Shown here: one piece after another, positions 37,155-45,141 of the stretch
How positions within the stretch are numbered: position 1 is the stretch's first letter
Layout: each line of letters opens with the position of its first letter
From: Xanthobacteraceae bacterium
GTDB lineage: Bacteria; Pseudomonadota; Alphaproteobacteria; Rhizobiales; Xanthobacteraceae
Length of the DNA stretch: 59,349 nt
Reading direction: 5' to 3'
Assembly: GCA_030038415.1 (NCBI GenBank)
Contig: JASHOX010000095.1
Coordinates: forward strand, 1 to 59,349
Program-made: the position numbers and the translations under genes
The notes under the pieces: generated by a model
Told to the model about the DNA's origin: nothing
The model's database searches: none
What the model saw: only the letters and a program-made list of their open reading frames with translations

Positions 37155-38339
37155 ATGGCTTCGAACATACTCGACATCGAGGGACCGCCGTCGGCGACGC
37201 GCGTGGTTGTCGCCATGTCGGGCGGCGTCGATTCCTCGGTCACCGCGGCGATTCTGGCGGAAGCCGGCTACGACGTCGTCGGCATCACGCTGCAGCTTTA
37301 CGATCACGGCGCGGCAACCCACCGCAAGGGCGCCTGCTGCGCCGGCCGCGACATCCATGATGCCCGCGCAGTTGCCGAGCGGATCGGCATTTCGCATTAC
37401 GTCCTCGATTACGAGGACCGTTTCAAGCAAGCGGTGATCGACCGCTTTGCCGAGAGTTACGTGGCCGGCGAGACGCCGGTTCCCTGCGTGGAATGCAATC
37501 AGTCGATCAAATTCCACGATTTGCTGCACACCGCGCGCGACCTCGGCGCGGCGGTGCTGGCTACCGGCCATTATGTCGCTTCGCGCGCGCTGCCCGGCGG
37601 CGGCCGGGCGCTCTATCGAGCCCGCGAGGCCGAACGCGATCAGAGCTATTTCCTATTCGCCACCACGCGCGCGCAACTCGATCTGCTGCGCTTCCCGCTC
37701 GGCGATCGCACCAAGGCGGAAACGCGCGAACTGGCTCGCCGCTTCGGGCTGTCCGTCGCCGACAAGCAGGACAGCCAGGACATCTGCTTCGTGCCCACCG
37801 GTCATTATGCCGACATCATCGAGCGGCTGCGGCCGGGCGCCGCGGGTCCGGGCGAAATCGTCGATCTCGACGGCCGCGTGCTCGGCCGTCATGACGGCAT
37901 CATTCATTTCACCGTTGGCCAGCGGCGCGGGCTCGGCCTCGCCACCGGTTCGCCGCTCTATGTGGTGCGGCTCGACGCCGCGTCGCGTCGCGTCGTGGTC
38001 GGCCCGCGCGAGGCGCTGCGCACGAGCCGGATCAAGCTGCGCGACCTCAACTGGCTCGGCGATGGCACGATCGACGAGGCCTTGACGCATCGTCCCGAAG
38101 TCTTCGTCAAAGTTCGTTCGACGCGGCCGCCGCGGCCGGCCTGGCTGCGCAGCGGCTCGAGCGGCCTCGAAATCGAGTTGATTGCCGGCGAGGACGGCGT
38201 GTCGCCCGGCCAGGCTTGCGTGTTCTATGACGCCGCCGACGGGCAGGCTCGCGTGCTCGGCGGCGGCGTCATTGCCGGCACCATGGCGGCGGTGCAGGCC
38301 AAAGACGCGCGCGGTGTTGCTCTCGCGGCCGCGCGCTGA
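37155..38339 (+). CDS. mnmA: tRNA 2-thiouridine synthase MnmA
   Basis: Cytosolic tRNA-modifying enzyme that installs the 2-thio group on U34 of tRNA-Lys, tRNA-Glu and tRNA-Gln. PP-loop SGGVDSS at residue ~24, the catalytic cysteine pair in TPVPCVECN and SQDICFVP, and [15 protein letters not shown] in the C-terminal domain are all present. 394 residues is a normal length. The ATG at 37155 has ggggac upstream. Nine nucleotides separate it from the next gene. Confidence 0.93.
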   Translation: MASNILDIEGPPSATRVVVAMSGGVDSSVTAAILAEAGYDVVGITLQLYDHGAATHRKGACCAGRDIHDARAVAERIGISHYVLDYEDRFKQAVIDRFAESYVAGETPVPCVECNQSIKFHDLLHTARDLGAAVLATGHYVASRALPGGGRALYRAREAERDQSYFLFATTRAQLDLLRFPLGDRTKAETRELARRFGLSVADKQDSQDICFVPTGHYADIIERLRPGAAGPGEIVDLDGRVLGRHDGIIHFTVGQRRGLGLATGSPLYVVRLDAASRRVVVGPREALRTSRIKLRDLNWLGDGTIDEALTHRPEVFVKVRSTRPPRPAWLRSGSSGLEIELIAGEDGVSPGQACVFYDAADGQARVLGGGVIAGTMAAVQAKDARGVALAAAR

Positions 38340-38348
38340 CGCGACGCG

Positions 38349-38999
38349 ATGGTGGACGAGCTCGACAAAGCCGGCATCGCCAAGGCTTACGCGCGTTGGG
38401 CGCCGATTTACGATCTAGTGTTCGGCGCGGTGTTCGAGCGCGGCCGCAAGGCCTCGATCGCGGCAGCCGAGCGCATCGGCGGCCGCATTCTCGAAGTCGG
38501 CGTCGGCACCGGCCTGTCGCTGCCCGATTACGCGTTGTCGAATCGGCTGGTCGGCGTCGACTTATCGGCGCCGATGCTGCACAAGGCCAAGGCGCGCGTC
38601 GCCGAGCGCCGGCTGAGCAATATCGATGGGCTCGCGGTCATGGACGCCCAGCATCTCGGTTTTAAGGATGCGGCATTCGACGTCGTCGTCGCACAATATG
38701 TCATCACCGCGGTACCGGATCCGGAGCGCACGCTGGACGAATTCGCGCGCGTCATAAAGCCTGGCGGCGAGATCATCCTGGTCAACCATCTCGGCGCGGA
38801 GAAAGGCTTGCGCGCGGCCTGCGAGCGATGGTTCGCACCGCTGGCGCGGCGGCTCGGCTGGCGCCCGGAATTCGGCTGGGAGCGGCTGGCGCGCTGGGCG
38901 GCGCGGCACGGTGGCGTGCACGTCGTCGAACGGCGGCCGATGCCGCCGCTCGGACATTTTTCGTTGATCAGATTTGCGCGGACCGGTGCCGCCGCTTGA
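38349..38999 (+). CDS. pmtA: SAM-dependent methyltransferase, PmtA-like
   Basis: A 216-residue class I methyltransferase. The SAM motif I is LEVGVGTGLSLPDY, followed by VGVDLSAPMLHKA and the motif region FDVVVAQYVITAVPDPE. The opening YARWAPIYDLVFGAVFERGRK closely resembles the Rhodobacter-type phosphatidylethanolamine N-methyltransferase, which makes phosphatidylcholine. It follows mnmA by 9 nt. The alternative is a generic UbiE-like methyltransferase. Confidence 0.65.
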   Translation: MVDELDKAGIAKAYARWAPIYDLVFGAVFERGRKASIAAAERIGGRILEVGVGTGLSLPDYALSNRLVGVDLSAPMLHKAKARVAERRLSNIDGLAVMDAQHLGFKDAAFDVVVAQYVITAVPDPERTLDEFARVIKPGGEIILVNHLGAEKGLRAACERWFAPLARRLGWRPEFGWERLARWAARHGGVHVVERRPMPPLGHFSLIRFARTGAAA

Positions 39000-39041
39000 T
39001 CGCGGTTTTCGCCAAAAGAAAATCACGAAGGAAGATCGCGC

Positions 39042-39425
39042 TCAGCCGCGGCGTTCGGCTTCCCAGTGGCCGGAGCACGCCGACGACGAGGAATGCCCCC
39101 TCCATAAGCCGCGGCCGGAATCGCCGGACAGCTCGCCAGTGCCGCTGGCGCGCTCGCCGCCGGCGGCGACGCTGACGCTGACATGGCCGCGCGCGTCGAC
39201 ATGGCCGGATACTTCGAACGAGGGATCGTCGTATGTGACCCTGCCGTTGATGATATTGAGCGCATAACGATAGGCGCGGTCGCAGGTGCCAGCGTCGGTC
39301 ACGATCAATACGCTCCACCGGCCGTCGAATGACGAGCGCGCCATGGCGGCCGGCGCGGTCCATAGCGATGACGCTGCCAACAACAGCGCCACGAACGTCG
39401 CCGGCACGATGCTGCGCTTTCGCAT
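39042..39425 (-). CDS. Small secreted protein of unknown function
   Basis: A 127-residue protein with a clear Sec signal (RKRSIVPATFVALLLAASSLWTAPAAMA), then SSFDGRWSVLIVTDAGTCDRAYRYAL and a Gly/Ser-rich C-terminus with one more cysteine (SSSACSGHW), possibly forming a disulfide. The ATG at 39425 gives the signal peptide; the frame stays open upstream to 39731, but that part has no protein-like features. The chain resembles small exported proteins common in Hyphomicrobiales, but I cannot name a family. Confidence 0.55.
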   Translation of the reverse strand: MRKRSIVPATFVALLLAASSLWTAPAAMARSSFDGRWSVLIVTDAGTCDRAYRYALNIINGRVTYDDPSFEVSGHVDARGHVSVSVAAGGERASGTGELSGDSGRGLWRGHSSSSACSGHWEAERRG

Positions 39426-39835
39426 AAGCTCGCTCCTCAATCTCCGCCGTGACGACGAGAAATGGCACCAAGAACGAACGCGACCGGCCGCAACGGCGAT
39501 TCTACTAGCAGAAGCGCCACGTTGCACTAGATCAAGCGTCGCATCGTGGTTGCCGCTAGGTTTCCCGCATCGACGGGGGTCTATGTATGGTGCGGTTTTC
39601 GTTTTGCATAGTGTGTCGATTGCGGCGGCAACGGGGGCGGTTCCCTGGCATTGCCGGGCATGGCCACAGGCTGGACGCGGATCGAGTGCCGGCGTTGTTG
39701 CCATCTCCGGTAGAGTTGTCTCATAATTCATCGATGCGGGGCCCTTGCCCGTGCGGCAATCCGGGTGAATGCGATGTCGCGTGATCGTCTCGGCTCGGTT
39801 TTTGCGAGCCTCGCCGGGGAAGCGGAGGTCGTGCC
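39426..39835. other. 410-bp intergenic region without an obvious gene
   Basis: Divergent leader of the small secreted protein and of the DUF6916-like gene. I see no CDS or RNA gene. A short stem (ggctcg - gtttttg - cgagcc) at 39792-39810 precedes the downstream start by about 25 nt; it could be a weak structure in the leader. Confidence 0.4.
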
Positions 39836-40180
39836 ATGACGGAGCGCGGACTTGTCTTCGAGGATTTCGCCGACAAGGTCGACGAGGTTTTTGTCATCAG
39901 CCAGGACGGCCGGCCGGTCATTCCGCTGACGCTCAAGGAAGCCACGCTCTTGAACCCGGCCTTCGCGCCGCCCGGCATGCGGCCGCCGTTCACGCTGACC
40001 TTCTTCGCCCGCGACCCGCGCGTCTTTCCGCAAAGCATCTACCGCATGGAGCACCAGGAGCTCGGCGCGGTGTCAATCTTTCCGGTATTATGGCGCAGAC
40101 GCCACAAGAATTTTCGACGGCTCGGCCTAGATCTCGGTGAGCCTCACCCCATGGGTAGTGTTTCAGGGTCTGACTCCTGA
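39836..40180 (+). CDS. DUF6916-like protein
   Basis: A 114-residue protein. Residues 8-80 (DFADKVDEVFVIS, PLTLKEATLLNP, PPFTLTFFAR, FPQSIYRMEHQELGAVSIFPV) resemble DUF6916, a small domain seen next to phage-tail-collar-like genes. The ATG at 39836 has cggagg 7 nt upstream. After FPV the sequence becomes unusual (LWRRRHKNFRR), and another frame gives a shorter end, so a frameshift near 40085 is possible. Function unknown. Confidence 0.5.
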   Translation: MTERGLVFEDFADKVDEVFVISQDGRPVIPLTLKEATLLNPAFAPPGMRPPFTLTFFARDPRVFPQSIYRMEHQELGAVSIFPVLWRRRHKNFRRLGLDLGEPHPMGSVSGSDS

Positions 40181-40268
40181 AGGGGGTCTAAAAGGGGGCG
40201 AGGCTCATAATCGATATTACGCCATTTGTTGGCCGCCACAATGCCCGAAATCCGAACCGTCACGAACG

Positions 40269-40457
40269 CTGACCAAAAAGAAAGACGAAATCCGCGCCTC
40301 GATACGAATGTACGAAGCCAAGATCGCGCAAGCCCGCTCCGACCTGGCGCATGTGACCGCCGTGCTGCGGCTGTTTGAGGTATCGGGGAAGGCACCGGAA
40401 TGCGGCTGCGGCCAGCCGATAGTACAGTATGCTTTTTGGCTTTTTATCCACGCCTGA
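40269..40457 (+). pseudogene. Small coiled-coil ORF remnant
   Basis: The frame reads LTKKKDEIRASIRMYEAKIAQARSDL..., a helical heptad-like pattern resembling small coiled-coil proteins frequent in rhizobial accessory regions. It lacks a conventional start codon (CTG at 40269) and its C-terminus (ECGCGQPIVQYAFW...) departs from what I would expect. Probably a decayed fragment. Confidence 0.3.
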
Positions 40458-40607
40458 CTCCTATCATGCTCGGCATAGGTGTGTTTGCCACCTAATGCCG
40501 GAATCCCCGCTTTCCGGGGTCCGATAGAAGTCGCTTGAAATCCGCCACTCACAGCCGATCACCGGCCGTTAGGTAAGGCTTGCTGACCGAACCGCTTGTG
40601 GCGTTTG

Positions 40608-40644
40608 GGCGACGTTACACTTGTCCGTCAAGTGTAACGTCGCC
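40608..40644. repeat. 16-bp perfect inverted repeat, 5-nt loop
   Basis: Arms ggcgacgttacacttg (40608-40623) and caagtgtaacgtcgcc (40629-40644) flank tccgt. No T tract follows on either strand, so it is not a typical intrinsic terminator. It may be a regulator site or the ends of a lost insertion element. Confidence 0.75.
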
Positions 40645-40928
40645 GGCGTTTGCGCCATAATACCGGATCGTTCTGGTGCCGGCGGCCAAGGATGCCGAAG
40701 GCGTGACTTATTGGGCCACGTTCAATTGATGCCCAACGCCGGGGCGGCGCCATAGCATAAAAGCAACCTGCGGTCGCTAAGCAAATCCGTTCTTCGCGGC
40801 GAAATCGGTGGCGAATCCCGCTTGGAAAGCTGCCTTGAGTGGCATAAATGTGCCCTCTCAGCGCAGACACGGACGGTTCCATCGGCGCGCGCCGACCGCG
40901 GCCGGTTTGGTAAATGTCTGACGAGGTT

Positions 40929-41005
40929 GGCGGGGTAGCTCAGTTGGTTAGAGCAGCGGAATCATAATCCGGAGGTCGCCAGTTCGAATCTGGCCCCCGC
41001 TACCA
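40929..41005 (+). tRNA. tRNA-Met (CAU anticodon)
   Basis: A complete 77-nt cloverleaf with encoded CCA. Acceptor ggcgggg / ccccgct, D arm gctcagttggttagagc, anticodon loop atcataa (CAU), and T arm gccag-ttcgaat-ctggc. The acceptor pair 1-72 is G-U. Elongator Met is most likely; a tRNA-Ile2 with lysidine at C34 shares the CAU anticodon and cannot be fully excluded. Confidence 0.9.
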
Positions 41006-41072
41006 ATCTTTCCAGCGCTTGGCCGTCCAGGCTCTTCGAATCCTCATCGCGGCTAATGCGGAGAATTTCCGA

Positions 41073-41552
41073 ATGAAGTCGATTTTCATCGCGGCCGTAC
41101 TGGTCGTGCTCTCTCTCGGCTCTCTTGGCGCCCTTGGCTCCGCACAGGCCACGGATTTGGTCTGCGTGAGCACCACGTTTAATGTGCTGTCTCCCAACGA
41201 CAAAGTCTGCGTCAGCGTCTTTGAGGATCCGCAAGTGCCTGGCATCGTCTGCCACATTTCGCAGGCGAGAAAAGGCGGTTGGGGCCAGCCATTGGGTCTC
41301 AACGAAGACCCTTCCAATTTTTCCGTGTCCTGCAGGCAAATCGGCCCAATCGACGTCGACCTGTCGAAACTCCGCCAAAACGAAGAAGTGTTCAGTCAGA
41401 AAACCAGCATTTTCTTCAAGACGACCCGCATTTATCGCATGGTGGATGAGCCTCACCACACGCTCATCTACCTCGCCATCAGCACCAAGATCGTCAATGG
41501 TTCGCCGGCCAATGCGATCTCTACCGTTCCGATCATGCCATGGCCGCATTAA
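41073..41552 (+). CDS. creA: CreA family exported protein
   Basis: A 159-residue secreted protein of the CreA family, function unknown. A signal peptide (KSIFIAAVLVVLSLGSLGALGSAQA) precedes VCVSTTFNVLSPNDKVCVSVFEDPQVPGIVC, and further family motifs are GLNEDPSNFSVSCRQIGPI, EEVFSQKTSIFFK and GSPANAISTVPIMPW. The ATG at 41073 fits the signal. It starts 67 nt after the tRNA and its TAA overlaps the stop of the convergent next gene. Confidence 0.88.
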   Translation: MKSIFIAAVLVVLSLGSLGALGSAQATDLVCVSTTFNVLSPNDKVCVSVFEDPQVPGIVCHISQARKGGWGQPLGLNEDPSNFSVSCRQIGPIDVDLSKLRQNEEVFSQKTSIFFKTTRIYRMVDEPHHTLIYLAISTKIVNGSPANAISTVPIMPWPH

Positions 41553-42655
41553 CGTGACGTGCGGCTGACCGCGCAATCGCGCAAAATCTCCGGCTTGAAC
41601 GCAAGCCCATGGCCGGGCCGCTCTGGCGCGGTAATCGTGCCGTTCTTCACCGGCACCGGATCGACCCAGAGATCGTCGCCAAGGCCCATGTCCTCGATCC
41701 ACAGCCCGTTGGGAATCGACGCCAGGAGCTGCACGTTCAGCTCGGGAAACAGATGTGGCGCAATCGTCATGGCCCAGGTGTCGGCGACCGTCGCGATCTT
41801 GCGCAATTCGGTCAAGCCGCCGCGCATCGGATCGGGCTGCAGGATCGGCAGCTTCGGATTTTCGAAGAACGGCTTGAGGTCGAAGCGGGTAAAATGCGTC
41901 TCGCCGCCGACGATGCGCAGATCGAGCGCCTCGGCGATACGGAAGTAGCCGGCGAAATCGTCCGGCGCCACCGGCTCTTCCAGCCAGTAGACGTCATAAT
42001 CCTGAAACTTGCGGCCCATCTGGATCGCGACGTCGGCAGTCCAGCCCATATTGACGTCGATCATGACGTCGATGTCGGGGCCGAGCGCTTCGCGCATGCG
42101 TTTGACGTTGTCGAGGTCGGTCGCGAGTGAGTGCACATGCGCGACCTGCATCTTGATCGCCTTATAACCGCGCTCCTTGTAGTGCAGCGCCTTGGCGATC
42201 ATGCCGTCGCCGCCGGCGCCGCGGAAGCAGCCCGAGCCATAGGCCGGCAGGTCGGCGCGATAATGTCCCCACAGCCGGTGCAGCGGCAGTCTGGCCGCCT
42301 TACCGAGCGCGTCCCACAGCGCGATGTCGAGCGCCGATTGCGCCATGGTGGCAATGCCGCCGCGGCCATAGGTGACGGTCGTCTTCCACAAATCCTGCCA
42401 GATCGCCTCGACGGCGCTCGCGTCCTTGCCGATGACGCGCGGGATAATGACTTCGTCCAGGCACGCCATGATGGATTTGATGCCCGGGCGGAACAGGAAC
42501 AGATAGCCCATGCCGGTGATGCCGCTTTTGGTCTCGACGTCGAGCACCAGGAAATTGCGCGTCTCGCCGAAGGCATGGCCTTTGAGCCAGGGCGTGTCGG
42601 GCCATGGCACCCGCAGCATGGTGATACGGACGGCGGTGATGGTCAGATCGGTCAT
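41549..42655 (-). CDS. Mandelate racemase / muconate-lactonizing family enzyme
   Basis: A 368-residue enolase-superfamily enzyme. Metal and catalytic positions visible: AIKMQ (lysine of the KxK/KxQ motif), MIDVNMGW (first metal Asp), WLEEPV (Glu), GGETH (Glu), and APHLFPELN (His dyad region). It would abstract a proton from the alpha carbon of a carboxylate, probably a sugar acid. I chose ATG 42655 (MTDLTITAV), the usual family start; an ATG at 42664 is in frame. Substrate uncertain. Confidence 0.85.
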   Translation of the reverse strand: MTDLTITAVRITMLRVPWPDTPWLKGHAFGETRNFLVLDVETKSGITGMGYLFLFRPGIKSIMACLDEVIIPRVIGKDASAVEAIWQDLWKTTVTYGRGGIATMAQSALDIALWDALGKAARLPLHRLWGHYRADLPAYGSGCFRGAGGDGMIAKALHYKERGYKAIKMQVAHVHSLATDLDNVKRMREALGPDIDVMIDVNMGWTADVAIQMGRKFQDYDVYWLEEPVAPDDFAGYFRIAEALDLRIVGGETHFTRFDLKPFFENPKLPILQPDPMRGGLTELRKIATVADTWAMTIAPHLFPELNVQLLASIPNGLWIEDMGLGDDLWVDPVPVKNGTITAPERPGHGLAFKPEILRDCAVSRTSR

Positions 42656-42822
42656 GGCAAGCATTCGCTGATGAAAATGGCCGCGGATGCGGCCGGAGGC
42701 GAATGCTGCGAAAAGTTTGGCGTCAGGTCAACATGACGCTCGTCACCGGCGCCAAAGATCGTCCTTTCGTTCGGAGATAATGTCGGTACTTGAATAGTCA
42801 GACTCTATGAAAACGGATCGCC

Positions 42823-43260
42823 TCAGAACTTATAAGCCGCACCAACACGAAGCTCCTGGATCGAAAGATCGCCCCAACCGAACGTAACCGGGAGTGTTGG
42901 GCCACTGATTATCCCGACGGTCGAATTTGGTCCGCTAAAGTGATAGTAGAGGTATTCCACTCTCAGCAGCCAATTGTTGGCCCACGGCGCAAATTCGCCG
43001 CCGCCGCCGATCACATACCCCGATTTCGTCTGATTGAACGAGGTGAGCGCGCAATTGGGACAGCCGGTGGGGCCGAAAATATCCTGCGCAGAATAATCTA
43101 TTCCGGTCCATGCCGCGCCACCCGTCACATACAGCAGCAGAGCCGGGGAGGGCGTGACGCCAACGCGACCGCGCACGCTCGCATCCGAACCCCACCCCTT
43201 TGGTCGGATTCGATCCTACCTGCGCGAAGCCTTTTGTCTTGGTCTATTGTGAAATCGCTT
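42823..43260 (-). pseudogene. Outer-membrane beta-barrel (Omp25-like), C-terminal remnant
   Basis: About 117 residues of a C-terminal half barrel: VRGRVGVTPSPALLLYVTGGAAWT, GGGGEFAPWANNWLLRVEYLYYHF and the terminal ELRVGAAYKF with its final aromatic residue. There is no signal peptide or N-terminal strands. Just upstream the coding pattern shifts frame (GFAQVGSNPTKG in another frame), and each frame meets a TAG. Likely a decayed gene; the C-terminal part has no proper start (GTG at 43176). Confidence 0.65.
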
Positions 43261-43438
43261 TGCGCGGAAGGGAATAACCGGCGTTTTAGCCGTAATTTGT
43301 GGCCAATCCGTCACATTCCCTTCGAACTAATTATGCCTAGAAGGAAATCAACTATGTCTAGAGCGAATTGTCGCTCCATCAAAATCTGTTATTTTGTTTG
43401 AATATGAACGCCGGTCCGTGCAATCGCGACGGAATGTC

Positions 43439-44425
43439 ATGGACAGCAGTGCGAACGACCGCCTTTATTTTAGCACCGACTCGCTGCCGGAGCGCGATCG
43501 GTTCCCGGCGTTTTGTGAGGAAATCGTCCGTCAATACACGGGGCTCGACGTTAGAACCCGTGATCAATCGCAATTTCGTGCCGCGCTTGAGCTAAAGCGT
43601 GTCGGCGCGATCGATATTGGTGATATCTCCACTAACCAGATGGATTCCGCGCGCACTGCTGATCTGATCCACGATGGCGACGACAGCCTTCTCGTCGTGC
43701 TGCTGAAAAACGGCATCGCTTACCAGACGCAATGCAAAACCGATCAAAAGCTCGAGACGGGAGATGCCGTCGTTTGCGACTGTGCATATCCCGGCGAACT
43801 CAATGTCATCAGCGACGCTCAATTCTGGGACCTGAAGGTCCCGCGTCAAAGGATTGCAAAGTTATTCCCGCGCAGCAATCGCTTTGCTGGCGCGAAACTT
43901 GACAAGGATCCCGCCGCACGGCGGCTGTTATTCGAATATCTTGGCGCGGCTCGAAACATCAATTTGACCGCGAGCCGACGCGTCAGCGCGCTCTATGGCG
44001 AGCACGTCGCCGATTTGATCGCGCTTTGCCTCGGCGCCGAAGGTGATGCGCGAAAGTTCGCGGAGGAGCGTGGCGCGCGCGCGGCGCGGCGCGCAGCGGT
44101 TTTGCGTGAGATCGACCGCCGCAGCGGCGATGCGGGATTGAGTGCCGCCGCGGTCGCGGTTCGGCTCGGCATCACTCCGCGCTACGTGCATCTTCTTCTC
44201 GAAGAGACCGGCAAGAGCTTCACCCATCACGTGCTGGAACGTCGTCTCGACAGGGCTGAGGCGTTGTTGCGCGATCCACAGCTAGGTACGCGCAAAATCG
44301 CAGACATCGCCGCCGAAGCCGGCTTCACCGACCTGTCTTATTTCAACCGCGCCTTCCGCCGGCATTTCGGCGCTACGCCGTCGGACATCCGTCAAGCGAG
44401 CGATGGCCTTAGCCGTCGCGGCTGA
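43439..44425 (+). CDS. AraC-family transcriptional regulator
   Basis: A 328-residue regulator with an N-terminal AraC ligand-binding-like region and a C-terminal AraC HTH: LSAAAVAVRLGITPRYVHLLLEETGKSF and IADIAAEAGFTDLSYFNRAFRRHFGATPSDIR. The ATG at 43439 fits; the frame is open to 43394. A decayed copy with matching upstream DNA lies at 44550-44881. Upstream of a LIV-type transporter on the same strand, so it may control it, but that is guesswork. Confidence 0.85.
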   Translation: MDSSANDRLYFSTDSLPERDRFPAFCEEIVRQYTGLDVRTRDQSQFRAALELKRVGAIDIGDISTNQMDSARTADLIHDGDDSLLVVLLKNGIAYQTQCKTDQKLETGDAVVCDCAYPGELNVISDAQFWDLKVPRQRIAKLFPRSNRFAGAKLDKDPAARRLLFEYLGAARNINLTASRRVSALYGEHVADLIALCLGAEGDARKFAEERGARAARRAAVLREIDRRSGDAGLSAAAVAVRLGITPRYVHLLLEETGKSFTHHVLERRLDRAEALLRDPQLGTRKIADIAAEAGFTDLSYFNRAFRRHFGATPSDIRQASDGLSRRG

Positions 44426-44549
44426 TTGGTTTTCCGCCGCTCGTTGTCGGCCGTTCATTTAAGTATTCGTGAAGTGAAACGACCGCTTCGCTCTGGTCCG
44501 TTATTCGTTTGAACATGAACGCTCTGTGTCGCTGACGCGACAGAGCGTC

Positions 44550-44881
44550 ATGAACCATAGGATACGTCGCGCCGCTATTCTTCGCGCCATCGACAGCGCA
44601 GCGGCGATCCCAATCTGAGCGCGATCGCGGTCGCGAATTTGCTCGGCATCACGCCGCGCTATGTGCACCTGCTGCTCGAAGAGACCGGCAAGAGCTTCAC
44701 GCATCATCTGCTAGAACGACGTCTCGAAAGGGCGGCGATGATGCTGCGCGATTCGCGCTGGCATCACCGCAAGATCGCCGAGATCGCCGTCGAAGCCGGC
44801 TTCACCGATCTGTCGTATTTCAACCGCGCTTTCCGGCGGCGCTATGGCGCGACACCGTCAGCCATGCGTGAAGAGATTTAA
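44550..44881 (+). pseudogene. Internally deleted, frameshifted copy of the AraC gene
   Basis: The copy starts MNHRI then continues RRAAILRAID in one frame, matching RRAAVLREIDRRSGD of the intact gene; the intervening ~220 residues are missing. A 1-nt deletion near 44595 (atcgacagcgc versus atcgaccgccgc) shifts the frame, and the rest (LLGITPRYVHLLLEETGKSF to YFNRAFRRRYGATPSAM) continues in the other frame. The leader also matches. A hairpin gctctgt...acagagc lies at 44521-44546. Confidence 0.75.
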
Positions 44882-45141
44882 GCTTAAGTGCGGGCACGCC
44901 GGTCTGATAAATGGTGGTAAGGCGGGTCATTCCCGCCGCTTATTCCGTCTTTAGCCGTACGTCTTTCGTCTTATTGCGGCAAAATTTCGCAGGTCTCGGC
45001 GCCTTATTTGGTGCCGATCCGCAGCGCAAAACCGGGCAAACTTGTAGTCTGCATCGATGACGGTGAGGGCGACACCGAATGGCGGTCGCAGGGCGTGACC
45101 GCAGTTTCCGTAACAAGCTTTAAAGACAATGGGAGGAAGAC

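Larger units (their letters stand above)
40181..40928. other. 748-bp gene-poor stretch before a tRNA gene
   Basis: No complete gene is visible. It contains a coiled-coil ORF remnant (40269-40457), a perfect 16-bp palindrome (40608-40644) and otherwise sequence with poor coding character on both strands. Lying next to a tRNA gene, it looks like decayed accessory DNA, but I see no integrase, transposase or attachment-site repeat. Confidence 0.45.

Noticed and set aside
40978..41045. Possible attachment-site repeat of the tRNA 3' end (ttcgaatc at 40983 and again near 41036)
   Set aside because: Only eight bases match, and there is no integrase or longer direct repeat.
40962..41702. A 246-codon minus-strand frame ending ...AGARFELATSGL
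   Set aside because: The tail is the translation of antisense tRNA sequence, a well-known false ORF pattern; the rest is antisense to creA.
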